From an uncultured Clostridium sp. (GTDB lineage: Bacteria; Bacillota; Clostridia; Oscillospirales; Acutalibacteraceae), in NCBI GenBank assembly GCA_958422185.1, contig CATZNW010000021.1, positions 1-47,245 of the forward strand: a DNA stretch of 47,245 bases, given 5' to 3'. The notes below the pieces were generated by a model that did not search any database, was not told the origin of the DNA, and saw nothing but the letters and a program-made list of their open reading frames with translations. Made by a program: the position numbers and the translations under genes. Below are positions 26,181-33,206 of this stretch, piece by piece (position 1 is the first letter of the stretch; every line of letters begins with the position of its first letter).

Positions 26181-26211
26181 AAAAAAGTGTCCTGTTGATT
26201 TAACAGGACAC
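26181..26211 (-). terminator. Perfect minus-strand terminator hairpin
   Basis: Ten-base perfect stem GTGTCCTGTT / AACAGGACAC (26187-26211) with a five-base loop, followed by six Us on the minus strand. It could end a fourth transcript of the array to its right; a weak promoter (TTGCTT-17-TGTATA, about 26320-26360) would give an RNA near 140 bases. Confidence 0.7.
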
Positions 26212-26340
26212 GCCCGTTTTTCTCCCACCGTTAAGCCGTTTTTGAGATTTGCAGTTCTTGCTACTTTGTAAATTTGTCCCCCACAGGTTGCTATTTGGTT
26301 GACATTCAGCGCCTTTTGAGTGTTAAATCTATACAAGGTA

Positions 26341-26434
26341 AAAATAAAAAAGAAGCAACGCCGCTGCAGCAAATATTGTTATCAAACAATCCTTGCCTCA
26401 AACGCCCAAGACGAGCAACGGAAACGCTTCTTTT
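26341..26434 (-). ncRNA. Candidate small RNA 1 of a tandem array
   Basis: A transcript of about 94 bases is predicted. The first bases AAAAGAAGC pair with GCTTCTTTT at its end (26426-26434 with 26348-26356), followed by a U-run, so the closing stem doubles as the terminator. Inside is a hairpin ATTGTT / AACAAT and a GCGTTTGAGG segment similar to one in the next unit. The promoter TTGACA-17-TATTCT ends six bases before the stem. Confidence 0.6.
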
Positions 26435-26439
26435 GTAAT

Positions 26440-26468
26440 AGAATATCAAATTAAAACACTACTGTCAA
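26440..26468 (-). promoter_or_regulatory. Promoter of small RNA 1
   Basis: TTGACA (26463-26468), 17 bases, TATTCT (26440-26445) on the minus strand. Confidence 0.6.
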
Positions 26469-26473
26469 TAACT

Positions 26474-26554
26474 AAAAAAAGAAGTTTTGCCACTACGCCA
26501 AGTGGAGATAGCTTCTTCTCACAAACGTCCTCAACGCTTAGTGGTACAACTTCT
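26474..26554 (-). ncRNA. Candidate small RNA 2 of a tandem array
   Basis: About 81 bases. The ends pair over 16 positions with three mismatches (AGAAGTT and CCACTA segments, 26539-26554 with 26480-26495), then a run of seven Us. The large internal loop contains GCGTTGAGG and an exposed UCUCC, which could pair with a ribosome binding site. The predicted start of transcription coincides with the first base of the stem. Confidence 0.65.
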
Positions 26555-26560
26555 ATTTAT

Positions 26561-26590
26561 ATATTACTGCAAAACAAATGATATTGTCAA
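26561..26590 (-). promoter_or_regulatory. Promoter of small RNA 2
   Basis: TTGACA (26585-26590), 18 bases, TAATAT (26561-26566) on the minus strand. Confidence 0.55.
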
Positions 26591-26636
26591 ACACAATGTT
26601 TAATTGAAATCCAAATATTTCTATTATACGGTAAAC

Positions 26637-26703
26637 AAAAAGGAACCGACCGGGAGCTTGTCACCAGAGCTTTCATCAAAACGATGTTTCTTTTGCCGGT
26701 TCC
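26637..26703 (-). ncRNA. Candidate small RNA 3 of a tandem array
   Basis: About 67 bases. GGAACCG at the 5' end pairs with CGGTTCC at the 3' end, followed by UUUUU. Inside are a small hairpin (ATC GTTTT GAT) and a loop with GCUCCC, again complementary to purine-rich ribosome sites. A near-consensus promoter lies directly upstream with no gene on either strand. Confidence 0.7.
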
Positions 26704-26709
26704 AAAATT

Positions 26710-26738
26710 AGTATATAATTTTATTTTTTATATGTCAA
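26710..26738 (-). promoter_or_regulatory. Promoter of small RNA 3
   Basis: TTGACA (26733-26738), 17 bases, TATACT (26710-26715) on the minus strand; the expected start is the first G of GGAACCG. Confidence 0.7.
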
Positions 26739-27079
26739 TAAATGGTTTTTAATGTTTCAATAGAAAAGACGATAACTAATCCTATAATTAAATATCGTTA
26801 CTGTCCAGCTTTTAGAAAAATTCACTCTCACCCAGCGTATAATTATTGACAGTCGTATAAAAGGAATACAATATTAATAGATGATTCACCAAGGCTCCTC
26901 AAGCCCCTAACGGCTAATACATTTAGCTGAATGTAAATCTTCTTTTACTTTTACCCAAAATACAAATTCAAAAATTATAGTATTATTTAAACAGTAAGAT
27001 CTACTTATAAATTCAACATCCCATAGCAGTACATAACAGTTAGTTAATAACATAAATGTAAAAAATAAAAAAGACGAAA
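26739..27079. other. AT-rich stretch without recognisable features
   Basis: Both strands are closed by many stop codons. I see no repeat, hairpin with U-run or gene remnant that I can support; a small GGCT/AGCC hairpin near 26,890-26,905 is the only structure. Confidence 0.5.
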
Positions 27080-27268
27080 CGGTGTTATAAATAACTTTCT
27101 TGGAAAACTTAAAGTTAAAATGTTTTACAGTGAAAATTTGAAAGCGTTAATGCATTCATTGATGAAGTAAAGAAATATATTTATTGCTACAATAACGAAA
27201 GGATTTCCTTAAAATTAAAAGGAAAGATTACGGTGGTACAATACCGAACTCATTTTCTTAAAATTTAA
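27080..27268 (+). pseudogene. 3' remnant of an IS3-family transposase (OrfB)
   Basis: One frame reads VINNFLGKLKVKMFY and, after a frameshift near 27150, another reads VNAFIDEVKKYIYCYNN, ERISLKLKGKITVVQYRTHF and stops. This matches the C-terminus of IS3/IS150-type transposases (IENFFGKLKSEMFY ... YYNNKRIKLKLKG ... PVQYRT). The catalytic Glu of the DDE triad (IENFF) is Asn here, and nothing upstream is open, so it is dead. The insertion sequence end probably lies near 27,270-27,300 (CTTGGGGT). Confidence 0.8.
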
Positions 27269-27338
27269 TAGTAAATCTTGGGGTAAAATTTTTACTTTTT
27301 ACAAATTTTCTCATCATTTCTGCAGGTGCTTTTGTCAT
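27258..27338 (-). CDS. Possible 26-residue peptide with hairpin-masked ribosome site
   Basis: ATG 27338 follows GAAAGGAA by eight bases and opens 26 codons (MTKAPAEMMRKFVKSKNF...). The ribosome site lies in the right arm of the 16-base inverted repeat next to it. Its second half overlaps the antisense of the IS3 remnant's end, so the insertion may have truncated a longer gene. Weak evidence; no family recognised. Confidence 0.25.
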   Translation of the reverse strand: MTKAPAEMMRKFVKSKNFTPRFTIKF

Positions 27339-27400
27339 AAGAAAATTCCTTTCAAGCTTAATTTTCTTCGTTCTGATTATTGCCTGAAAGGAATTTTCTT
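27339..27400 (-). repeat. 16-bp perfect inverted repeat
   Basis: AAGAAAATTCCTTTCA (27339-27354) and its exact complement (27385-27400) are separated by 30 bases. On the minus strand the second arm contains AAAGGAA, the apparent ribosome site of the 26-codon frame, so folding would block it. It lies about 100 bases after the metallophosphoesterase gene and could also slow transcription coming from it. Confidence 0.7.
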
Positions 27401-27497
27401 GTTATTTTTTACACAAAATTTTATTGGGTATCGAAAGGTAGTTTTTATAATAGATTCGTTTAACTAATATAATGATTTCAACAACTTAATGAATGAT

Positions 27498-30400
27498 TTA
27501 ATCGTTTATTGAGCCTTGTTTTCGCTTAATATCGATTCGTTTTACTGCTTCGCTTTTTAAGTTGATTCTACTAGCCATTTTATCTCTTTGACTTATGCTC
27601 AATTTTGGCATAGTATTTATTGCATGATATAAAACTCTTCTTGCTAACTCGGCAGGTATGCCGTTTTTAGAAATCTGTTTGGATGCTAATTGTATTAGTA
27701 AATCAGCATTCTTTTTGTGTTGCTCTATTGCCAACAAATACTCTGTTTGATATGTGTATACTAATTCATGTTCATAAGCGTCTAAGAATTTAAAAGTATT
27801 TGTTTTGCAACTTTCATGGATTACACCATAATATAAATCGAGCAAAAGACTAATTGACATGTTTTGCAAAGTTGAAATAGAAGCACTTACCGCTTGATCA
27901 AGTTGATATTCGTCATCATTTTTTTGTAAAAAATACTGAATAAATCCAATATAATCTTCTTCTATTTCACTAGCCCAAAAATAGAATATTTTATTAGGTG
28001 CTGAATACAATAAATTAACAATATCTTTTTTCTGATCAGCTTTGATAAGATGCTCAAAGCTAGGAAACGCTCTAGCAACGAGATTCAGTAAAGATGTTGC
28101 CTTAATAATTTTGTTTAATTTATCATCAACTGCATCTTCGTCATAATCATAAATATCTATTGTTTGAATATCTCTAATATCATCTGTTTCTTGTTCCTGT
28201 TGGACTTGTTCAGATAAAATTATTTCTGAATTTTTCTCAAGAAATTCCTGTTTGATTTTTGATGATTCTTCAAGATATCTAAGTTTGATTGTGTCACCAT
28301 TATATTCTTTCCAATCACTGATTAATTCCTTAAGCATTAACAGAATTATATTCAATATAATTAAATTATTTGACAAATAAATAATAAACAAAAGTATATC
28401 CGAATTGATTCCAAAGCAACAAAAATTCACTATATTATAAATATCTGTTGTGTCGTTAGTAAGAGAATATTTCTGTAAAACCTCACGAGCAACAAAATAT
28501 GCTAAATAATTTTTACTAGTGAATTTGTATCCGCCTTCGGAATTGTGTAACACTTTTGCTTTTTTACATATATTTATAAAATCAACTATTCGAATATCAT
28601 TGCCATAATCCTGATTATATTCGCCGATTACACAAGATATCGTTTCTTCTTTTATAGGATTTTCTTTTTTATTATTAGCTTCATACGCAACCTTAGACAA
28701 CAATAGAAATATTTTGTCGACATTAATACTTCCCGTTGTATATGGAGTAAGGGCGTTTGTGATATTAGCTTCAAAAACCTTACTAAATATATTAGACTCA
28801 TAAGAAGATACATCACCAATATTTTTACAAAAATATTCAACATATTGAATAATAAAATCTGGTGTCATTGGAGCAAAACGTTTTTGTGAATCCAATGCGT
28901 CACATAAATTTATAATGATTTCGTCATCTTCGACTGGTGTGTTTTTTAGCAAAGGAACCAATGCGCTAACTAATTCTTTTCTTTTATCTTTGAAAAAAGG
29001 CGTTAATTTGTAGTGAACAAAATTTTCTCTATAATCATGATCTTGATCCATTTTATCTTTCCAGTTAAACTGAATTTTTTCGGTAGAAGTTGTGACTATA
29101 AATCCAAATTGACTTTCAATACCTAAAATAAACGAATTAAAATCATTATGATTTATGCAATCAATATCATCAATAAGTAAGATTTTATCACTTGAAGGCA
29201 TTTGTAAAAACTTTTCATAATCGGATGGCATACTTCCGTATATTTCTTCAAATGCATTTTTTATAACTCTTTCCGGTTTCTTTTTCCTGAAATCATCAAC
29301 TGTCAATAAGAGGGGAACTTTATTTATTTTCATTTTATTGAAAATATATTTTAACAATGTTGTTTTACCAAGGCTATGATTTCCTGAAATATGCAAATAT
29401 TTATTTGTTTCTAACTCTGAAAAGAATGCAGTTTCATTTTTAATCTCTTTTGATTTTGTTTGATTGTCATAATCTATATATTCCATTCTAGGGAAAATGT
29501 AATAGTTTTCAAATGTATCAGAGATAATTTTTCGTTCATCCTTTTTTAAATTTGATAAATATTCATTAGATACCTTTATCAGTCCAAATTTTTCTTTTGA
29601 ACACATTTTCAACTGACATTTACTTCCATTACTTTCATATTGCATTGCTTTATTATTCCATTTGAAATTGGTTTTGGTGGCACTATTGTCATTATTAATT
29701 TTTATTATTGAAAACTCGCTTTTATTCCAATCTTTATCATAAAGAGCACCTGCGTGTAATACTGTAAAATCATTTCCAGATATACCACTTATCTCTTTTG
29801 AATCATAGTGTTCATGGCCTAACATGACAAAAGTGAATTTTTGGGCAAAAATACTTATCAATTTATTCTTTATGCTATCTGTATAGCAATATGGAGAATG
29901 ATGCATTATGGCAATATTATAATCACCATCGGCATTTGATAGTGTTTCTAGAGCCTTATCATTAAGATAATGGAATCCTTTATCTTCTTCACTTTTTAAT
30001 GAGAAAATCGCAGAATTAATCAAGAAAAAGGAATACCTTTTATCATTAATAAGTATGTCTTTTTTATCGCATATTGATTCGGTTAAATAACAATCATATA
30101 TTTTTGAAAATTCAAAATATTTCTTTAGTTTTTCAACTTCTTTAACTAATTCAACTTCATAATCACTCTCTTTATAAATACTCTCTAAATCATCATGTGT
30201 TAATTCATCTGAACCGTGGCATACATCATGATTTCCTGGAACAGTTAATATAGTAATACAGTCTTTATTTATGCCGTTAAATTTTTCTGCAATCTTATTT
30301 TTTAATCTTTTTATAAAACTATTTGCTGCTTTGTACTCATATGAGTCTGCTACATTAGCAATATCACCCGAAATAACAATAATAACCTTTGAAAAAGGAG

Positions 30401-30500
30401 CTTGCGAAAATAATGTATCTGCAATTTTTGAAATATGTGTATCAAAATCATTAATGCTTCTTTGAAAATGCATATCACTAAGATGAATAATTATTGTCAT
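27498..30500 (-). CDS. Calcineurin-type metallophosphoesterase fused to a STAND-like NTPase (candidate defence protein)
   Basis: One 1000-residue chain. Residues 1-270 are a complete calcineurin-like phosphoesterase: D9 and H11 (LSDMHF), D46 (SGDIAN), GNHD 89-92, H200-H201 (MHHSPY) and GHEH 228-231. Residues about 330-600 form a P-loop NTPase: Walker A GNHSLGKT (373-380), Walker B ILLIDDID (D444-D445), and a sensor-like strand FGFIVTTST near 465, as in STAND/AAA proteins. The remainder is long, alpha-helical and without recognised motifs, suitable as a sensor. Effector plus NTPase plus C-terminal repeat is the layout of Avs and related antiviral STAND proteins; a phosphoesterase in the effector slot suggests nucleic acid or nucleotide cleavage on activation (inference). 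It is monocistronic with its own promoter and borders a mobile element with a restriction system. Confidence 0.9.
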   Translation of the reverse strand: MTIIIHLSDMHFQRSINDFDTHISKIADTLFSQAPFSKVIIVISGDIANVADSYEYKAANSFIKRLKNKIAEKFNGINKDCITILTVPGNHDVCHGSDELTHDDLESIYKESDYEVELVKEVEKLKKYFEFSKIYDCYLTESICDKKDILINDKRYSFFLINSAIFSLKSEEDKGFHYLNDKALETLSNADGDYNIAIMHHSPYCYTDSIKNKLISIFAQKFTFVMLGHEHYDSKEISGISGNDFTVLHAGALYDKDWNKSEFSIIKINNDNSATKTNFKWNNKAMQYESNGSKCQLKMCSKEKFGLIKVSNEYLSNLKKDERKIISDTFENYYIFPRMEYIDYDNQTKSKEIKNETAFFSELETNKYLHISGNHSLGKTTLLKYIFNKMKINKVPLLLTVDDFRKKKPERVIKNAFEEIYGSMPSDYEKFLQMPSSDKILLIDDIDCINHNDFNSFILGIESQFGFIVTTSTEKIQFNWKDKMDQDHDYRENFVHYKLTPFFKDKRKELVSALVPLLKNTPVEDDEIIINLCDALDSQKRFAPMTPDFIIQYVEYFCKNIGDVSSYESNIFSKVFEANITNALTPYTTGSINVDKIFLLLSKVAYEANNKKENPIKEETISCVIGEYNQDYGNDIRIVDFINICKKAKVLHNSEGGYKFTSKNYLAYFVAREVLQKYSLTNDTTDIYNIVNFCCFGINSDILLFIIYLSNNLIILNIILLMLKELISDWKEYNGDTIKLRYLEESSKIKQEFLEKNSEIILSEQVQQEQETDDIRDIQTIDIYDYDEDAVDDKLNKIIKATSLLNLVARAFPSFEHLIKADQKKDIVNLLYSAPNKIFYFWASEIEEDYIGFIQYFLQKNDDEYQLDQAVSASISTLQNMSISLLLDLYYGVIHESCKTNTFKFLDAYEHELVYTYQTEYLLAIEQHKKNADLLIQLASKQISKNGIPAELARRVLYHAINTMPKLSISQRDKMASRINLKSEAVKRIDIKRKQGSIND

Positions 30501-30533
30501 ATTATACCTCTAAAATATAAATTAATCACAATA

Positions 30534-30562
30534 ATTATAACATTTGGCAATAATGTTGTAAA
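30534..30562 (-). promoter_or_regulatory. Promoter of the phosphoesterase-NTPase gene
   Basis: Minus strand TTTACA (30557-30562), 17 bases, TATAAT (30534-30539). GAGGT precedes ATG 30500 by five bases. Confidence 0.7.
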
Positions 30563-30959
30563 TATTTGTTGAAAATAATATAAATTATTTTCAATTGTAA
30601 TAATAATTTGTAATAATAATTGAATATTTCTGCTAGAAACTTTTGAGAGACTTAACTTTCAAAAGATGGCCTGAAATAGTGTATTTCAAAAAGTAATTTT
30701 TCACTCTGACTCCATTATTTAAGGTTCGAATCCTTTAGCCGAATAAATTTACGCCAGAACGCCAAGGTTCTGCTTGCTTTTTATAAAGGTCTTTATACCT
30801 CTGCCATAAAAAACTTTATTTAATTTCACTCGGTTTTTTCGTCTAATTTTAAATTTTTCACACTTTTCAGTCTGCTACAGTATCAATAAGGCATCACAAA
30901 ATATCAAAAATTTCTTTAAATATTTAAAAATTTGTTTAATGAATTTACTACCGTTATAT
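30563..30959. other. Gene-free stretch with a tRNA-3'-end-like fragment
   Basis: At 30719-30742 the sequence TAAGGTTCGAATCCTTTAGC resembles a T-arm and the start of an acceptor strand (as in tRNA-Thr genes) with no matching 5' half, followed by a small hairpin AGAAC / GTTCT and a T-run near 30,780. It could be the trace of an attachment site. The rest shows no gene. Confidence 0.35.
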
Positions 30960-31248
30960 TTACTTTGTGTTATTAAGAACATCTCGATAGTCAATTTTAA
31001 CAAGTAGTTCACTACCAATTTCATACACATTGATATGCACTACGGCCATTAATTCCATAATAGTTTATGGTACAATCTCTATTTACAGCCATAATTGTTG
31101 TTGGTTTACATTTGGTTGGTTTTACTCCATCAAGAAATATAAAACCTTCATTTTCTACATCTTTCATAATCGTATAGCTACGCTGTCATTACAAAGATAT
31201 ACATATATTTTACCTTTGTTAGCATTTAATAGATTTTTGATTTAGACA
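30960..31248 (-). pseudogene. Decayed small mobile-element hypothetical gene
   Basis: Reading on through frame changes gives NANKGKIYVYLCNDSVAIR, then MKDVENEGFIFLDGVKPTKC and IMAVNRDCTINYYGINGRSA, then INVYEIGSELLVKIDYRDVL to a stop at 30960. Together this looks like a roughly 100-residue hypothetical protein often carried by Firmicutes integrative elements (pattern MAVN.D.TI.Y.G..GR.A), broken at two or more places. An ATG at 31248 is followed by a stop after seven codons. Family assignment is from memory and tentative. Confidence 0.55.
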
Positions 31249-31284
31249 TAATAAAACGCCCTTCATTTACTACCATAAAAAGAG

Positions 31285-31317
31285 AAAAAACACACCCATC
31301 GTCACGATAAGTGTGTT
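31285..31317 (-). terminator. Terminator downstream of int
   Basis: Two-part stem (AACACAC / GTGTGTT and ATCGT / ACGAT) with a U-run of six on the minus strand. Confidence 0.75.
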
Positions 31318-31425
31318 AAATACATTTTATTTTACACCATTGTTCAAGCATTACCACCTTGCCATTAGGTAGGTTGATGTACAATCATAGGGCTTGTCCC
31401 TTCCGTACTCATTATGGTATTAAAA
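31285..31425 (-). ncRNA. Possible small transcript between integrase and terminator
   Basis: Just past the integrase stop the minus strand has TTGCTT-17-TATAAA (31432-31460) and, 140 bases on, a terminator: AACACAC / GTGTGTT with inner ATCGT / ACGAT and six Us (31285-31317). Between them a 15-codon frame (MSTEGTSPMIVHQPT) exists. It may be a regulatory RNA, a leader remnant, or simply the integrase terminator. Confidence 0.35.
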
Positions 31426-31464
31426 TAATAGTTTATATTATTTGTTTTGACTACAAGCAATTTT

Positions 31465-32640
31465 TTAAGCCTCCATTGCAAAACCTGCACTGCTCATATA
31501 GTTATCGATTTTTTGTATATTCTCAGTTTGGAAGTTTTCAAACACATCGGAATAAGTATCAAGAGTAATGCTTATATCTGTATGTCCCAGCAGGTCTTGA
31601 AGAACCTTTACAGGCATTCCGCCCTCAATACAACGAGTTGCATATGTATGACGCAGACTGTGAAGCGTCAACTTGCCTTTTACAGTTTCGTCCTTAATAT
31701 TATACTTTTTCAAAACTCTGTGAAATTCCATATTAACCTGATTCGTTGACAACAACTGACCTTTTTTCGAGTGAAACAGCATTCCGTCATCAGTAGGAAC
31801 ATAATTCGCAATCAGCTTATCAATCACAGGCTTAACCATTGAATTTATCGGTATCTGACGATTGCCTTTTTCTGTCTTAGGAGTATCGTTCAAAAACGAC
31901 TCACCGTGAAGATCTTTTGCAATAGTTTTATCCACATTAATGAAATTGAACCTTGTGTTTATGTCATTTCTGCTTAAGGCATTTATTTCTCCCATTCGCA
32001 TTCCTGTAAACATCGAAATCAGCATTTGGTCTTTATAAAGAATGCTGTCATCAGTTTGAAGTGCATTGAAAAATGCCTTTTGTTCTTCCATCGTGAGAGC
32101 TCTTGTTTTTACTGTTCTCTGCCTTGATTTTGGCTTTTTAACATCAGCCATCGGATTTTCTACTATTATCTTTCGTCTGACTGCCTCGTTAAAAGCCTGG
32201 CTCATCATCAAGTATATTTTTCTTATAGTTGACTGTGAGTAATCAATTTTAGAAAGAATGAGTTGTTTGAGCATTGTGGAGTCAATCTTTTGAATGGGTA
32301 TATCGTTTATATCTTTAAAGTGTTTCATCGTTTCAAGATGACGGCTGTAAGTCTGCTTTTGAATCTCGTTCATAGCAAGTTTTTCATCAAGAATCTGCTT
32401 TGTAATCTGCCCGAAAGTTATATTATTGGCACTTACAAACTTGCCTGTATACATATCGTTTTTGACCTTTCGGAGTTCTTCTTTTACCTCGTTAGGAGTA
32501 TTGCCTATGATGGTCTTTCTTTTGCGAACTCCGTTGCTGTCAAAACCAAGATTAATTTGAGCCATCCACTTTTTCTTTACATTACTGTAAAAGATAGAAC
32601 CCTCGCCATATACATTTTTCGGCTTTTTTCTGGTTGCCAT
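31465..32640 (-). CDS. int: Tn916-type tyrosine integrase
   Basis: Site-specific tyrosine recombinase of 391 residues for integration and excision of a mobile element. The N-terminus GEGSIFYSNVKKKWMAQINLGFDSNGVRKRKT is the arm-binding domain of the Tn916 family; a SAM-like core-binding domain follows. Catalytic residues: Arg in SMFTGMRMGEINALS, Lys in KTEKGNRQIPI, His-x-x-Arg in LHSLRHTYATR, His in LLGHTDISITLDTYS with the nucleophilic Tyr. All present. ATG 32640 follows AAAGGTGGTG; an upstream start at 32688 is poor. It reads outward to the left, so an attachment site is expected between about 30,700 and 31,450. The excisionase-like gene is 13 kb away. Confidence 0.95.
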   Translation of the reverse strand: MATRKKPKNVYGEGSIFYSNVKKKWMAQINLGFDSNGVRKRKTIIGNTPNEVKEELRKVKNDMYTGKFVSANNITFGQITKQILDEKLAMNEIQKQTYSRHLETMKHFKDINDIPIQKIDSTMLKQLILSKIDYSQSTIRKIYLMMSQAFNEAVRRKIIVENPMADVKKPKSRQRTVKTRALTMEEQKAFFNALQTDDSILYKDQMLISMFTGMRMGEINALSRNDINTRFNFINVDKTIAKDLHGESFLNDTPKTEKGNRQIPINSMVKPVIDKLIANYVPTDDGMLFHSKKGQLLSTNQVNMEFHRVLKKYNIKDETVKGKLTLHSLRHTYATRCIEGGMPVKVLQDLLGHTDISITLDTYSDVFENFQTENIQKIDNYMSSAGFAMEA

Positions 32641-32748
32641 CTTTACACCACCTTTCTTTTTATATCTGTGTGTTGTGCATTTAAGCATAGATTTTGCTAA
32701 TAATCAAGTCTTTTGGAAAATTAATTTTTCAGATAAAAACACAAAAAT

Positions 32749-32780
32749 CAAACCGTGAACCAGGTGCGGTTCACGGTTTG
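32749..32780 (-). terminator. 13-bp perfect hairpin, terminator of the Xre gene
   Basis: CAAACCGTGAACC / GGTTCACGGTTTG with a six-base loop, followed by GATTTTTG on the minus strand. It separates the Xre gene from int. Confidence 0.75.
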
Positions 32781-32820
32781 GTGATGAACAATATAAAAGT
32801 AACAATAAAAAGATTTCTAA

Positions 32821-33063
32821 TCATTTTATTTCCTGTTCAAGATTTCTGAAAGTATCTGTGTCAAAGAAATCGGCTATTGAAATATCAAGACCATCACAGA
32901 TTTTCTTGATTGTGGTGATGCTTGGATTTTTACTTTGATTGTATATTATTGATTTGACTGTTGTATAGGGAACACCAGAAATGGTTGCAAGTCGGCAGAA
33001 ATTAAGTCCGCGCTCATTGCATAATTCTTCTATTCGCAATTTTGTAGCTTCAACAATAGTCAT
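32821..33063 (-). CDS. Cro/C1-type helix-turn-helix repressor of the mobile element
   Basis: Single-domain Xre regulator of 80 residues: KLRIEELCNERGLNFCRLATISGVPYTTVKSIIYN with QSKNPSITTIKKICDGLDISIADFF. ATG 33063 follows GGGAGTG. It is upstream of int on the same strand, the usual place for an element's maintenance repressor. Copies of ATATATAGTCT flank its promoter region as an inverted pair and recur at 34175 and 34367, so they are its likely operators. Confidence 0.9.
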   Translation of the reverse strand: MTIVEATKLRIEELCNERGLNFCRLATISGVPYTTVKSIIYNQSKNPSITTIKKICDGLDISIADFFDTDTFRNLEQEIK

Positions 33064-33107
33064 CAGTATCACTCCCAACAAAATTATGATACTAATTTTG
33101 CGAGAGT

Positions 33108-33147
33108 TATATAGACTATATGTTATACTGATTACGATATATAGTCT
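33108..33147. repeat. Inverted pair of ATATAGTCT boxes (candidate operators)
   Basis: ATATAGACTATAT (from about 33109) and ATATATAGTCT (33137-33147) face each other upstream of the Xre gene. The same 11-base box occurs at 34175-34185 and 34367-34377; the copies at 33137 and 34175 share 18 bases (TTACGATATATAGTCTTT). Likely regulatory sites of the element's repressor. Confidence 0.6.
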
Positions 33148-33181
33148 TTATTTCCCTTCGACTGCTATCGCACTGAATGTA

Positions 33182-33206
33182 AACAGTTCGTCATAACTGT
33201 TTTTTA
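33182..33206 (+). terminator. Plus-strand hairpin with T-run
   Basis: AACAGTT / AACTGTT with a six-base loop, then six Ts on the plus strand, next to the stop of the nucleotidyltransferase gene. No plus-strand gene precedes it, so it may end a short transcript from the operator region or act weakly in the other direction. Confidence 0.4.

Noticed and set aside
26091..26372. 93-codon minus-strand frame
   Set aside because: It runs through terminator hairpins and repeats of the small-RNA region, has no ribosome site and reads like non-coding sequence.
26341..26703. T-box or other metabolite riboswitch
   Set aside because: No downstream gene on the same strand, no T-box sequence, and each unit ends in its own terminator.
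31030..31245. 71-codon plus-strand frame
   Set aside because: It is antisense to a recognisable decayed element gene on the minus strand.
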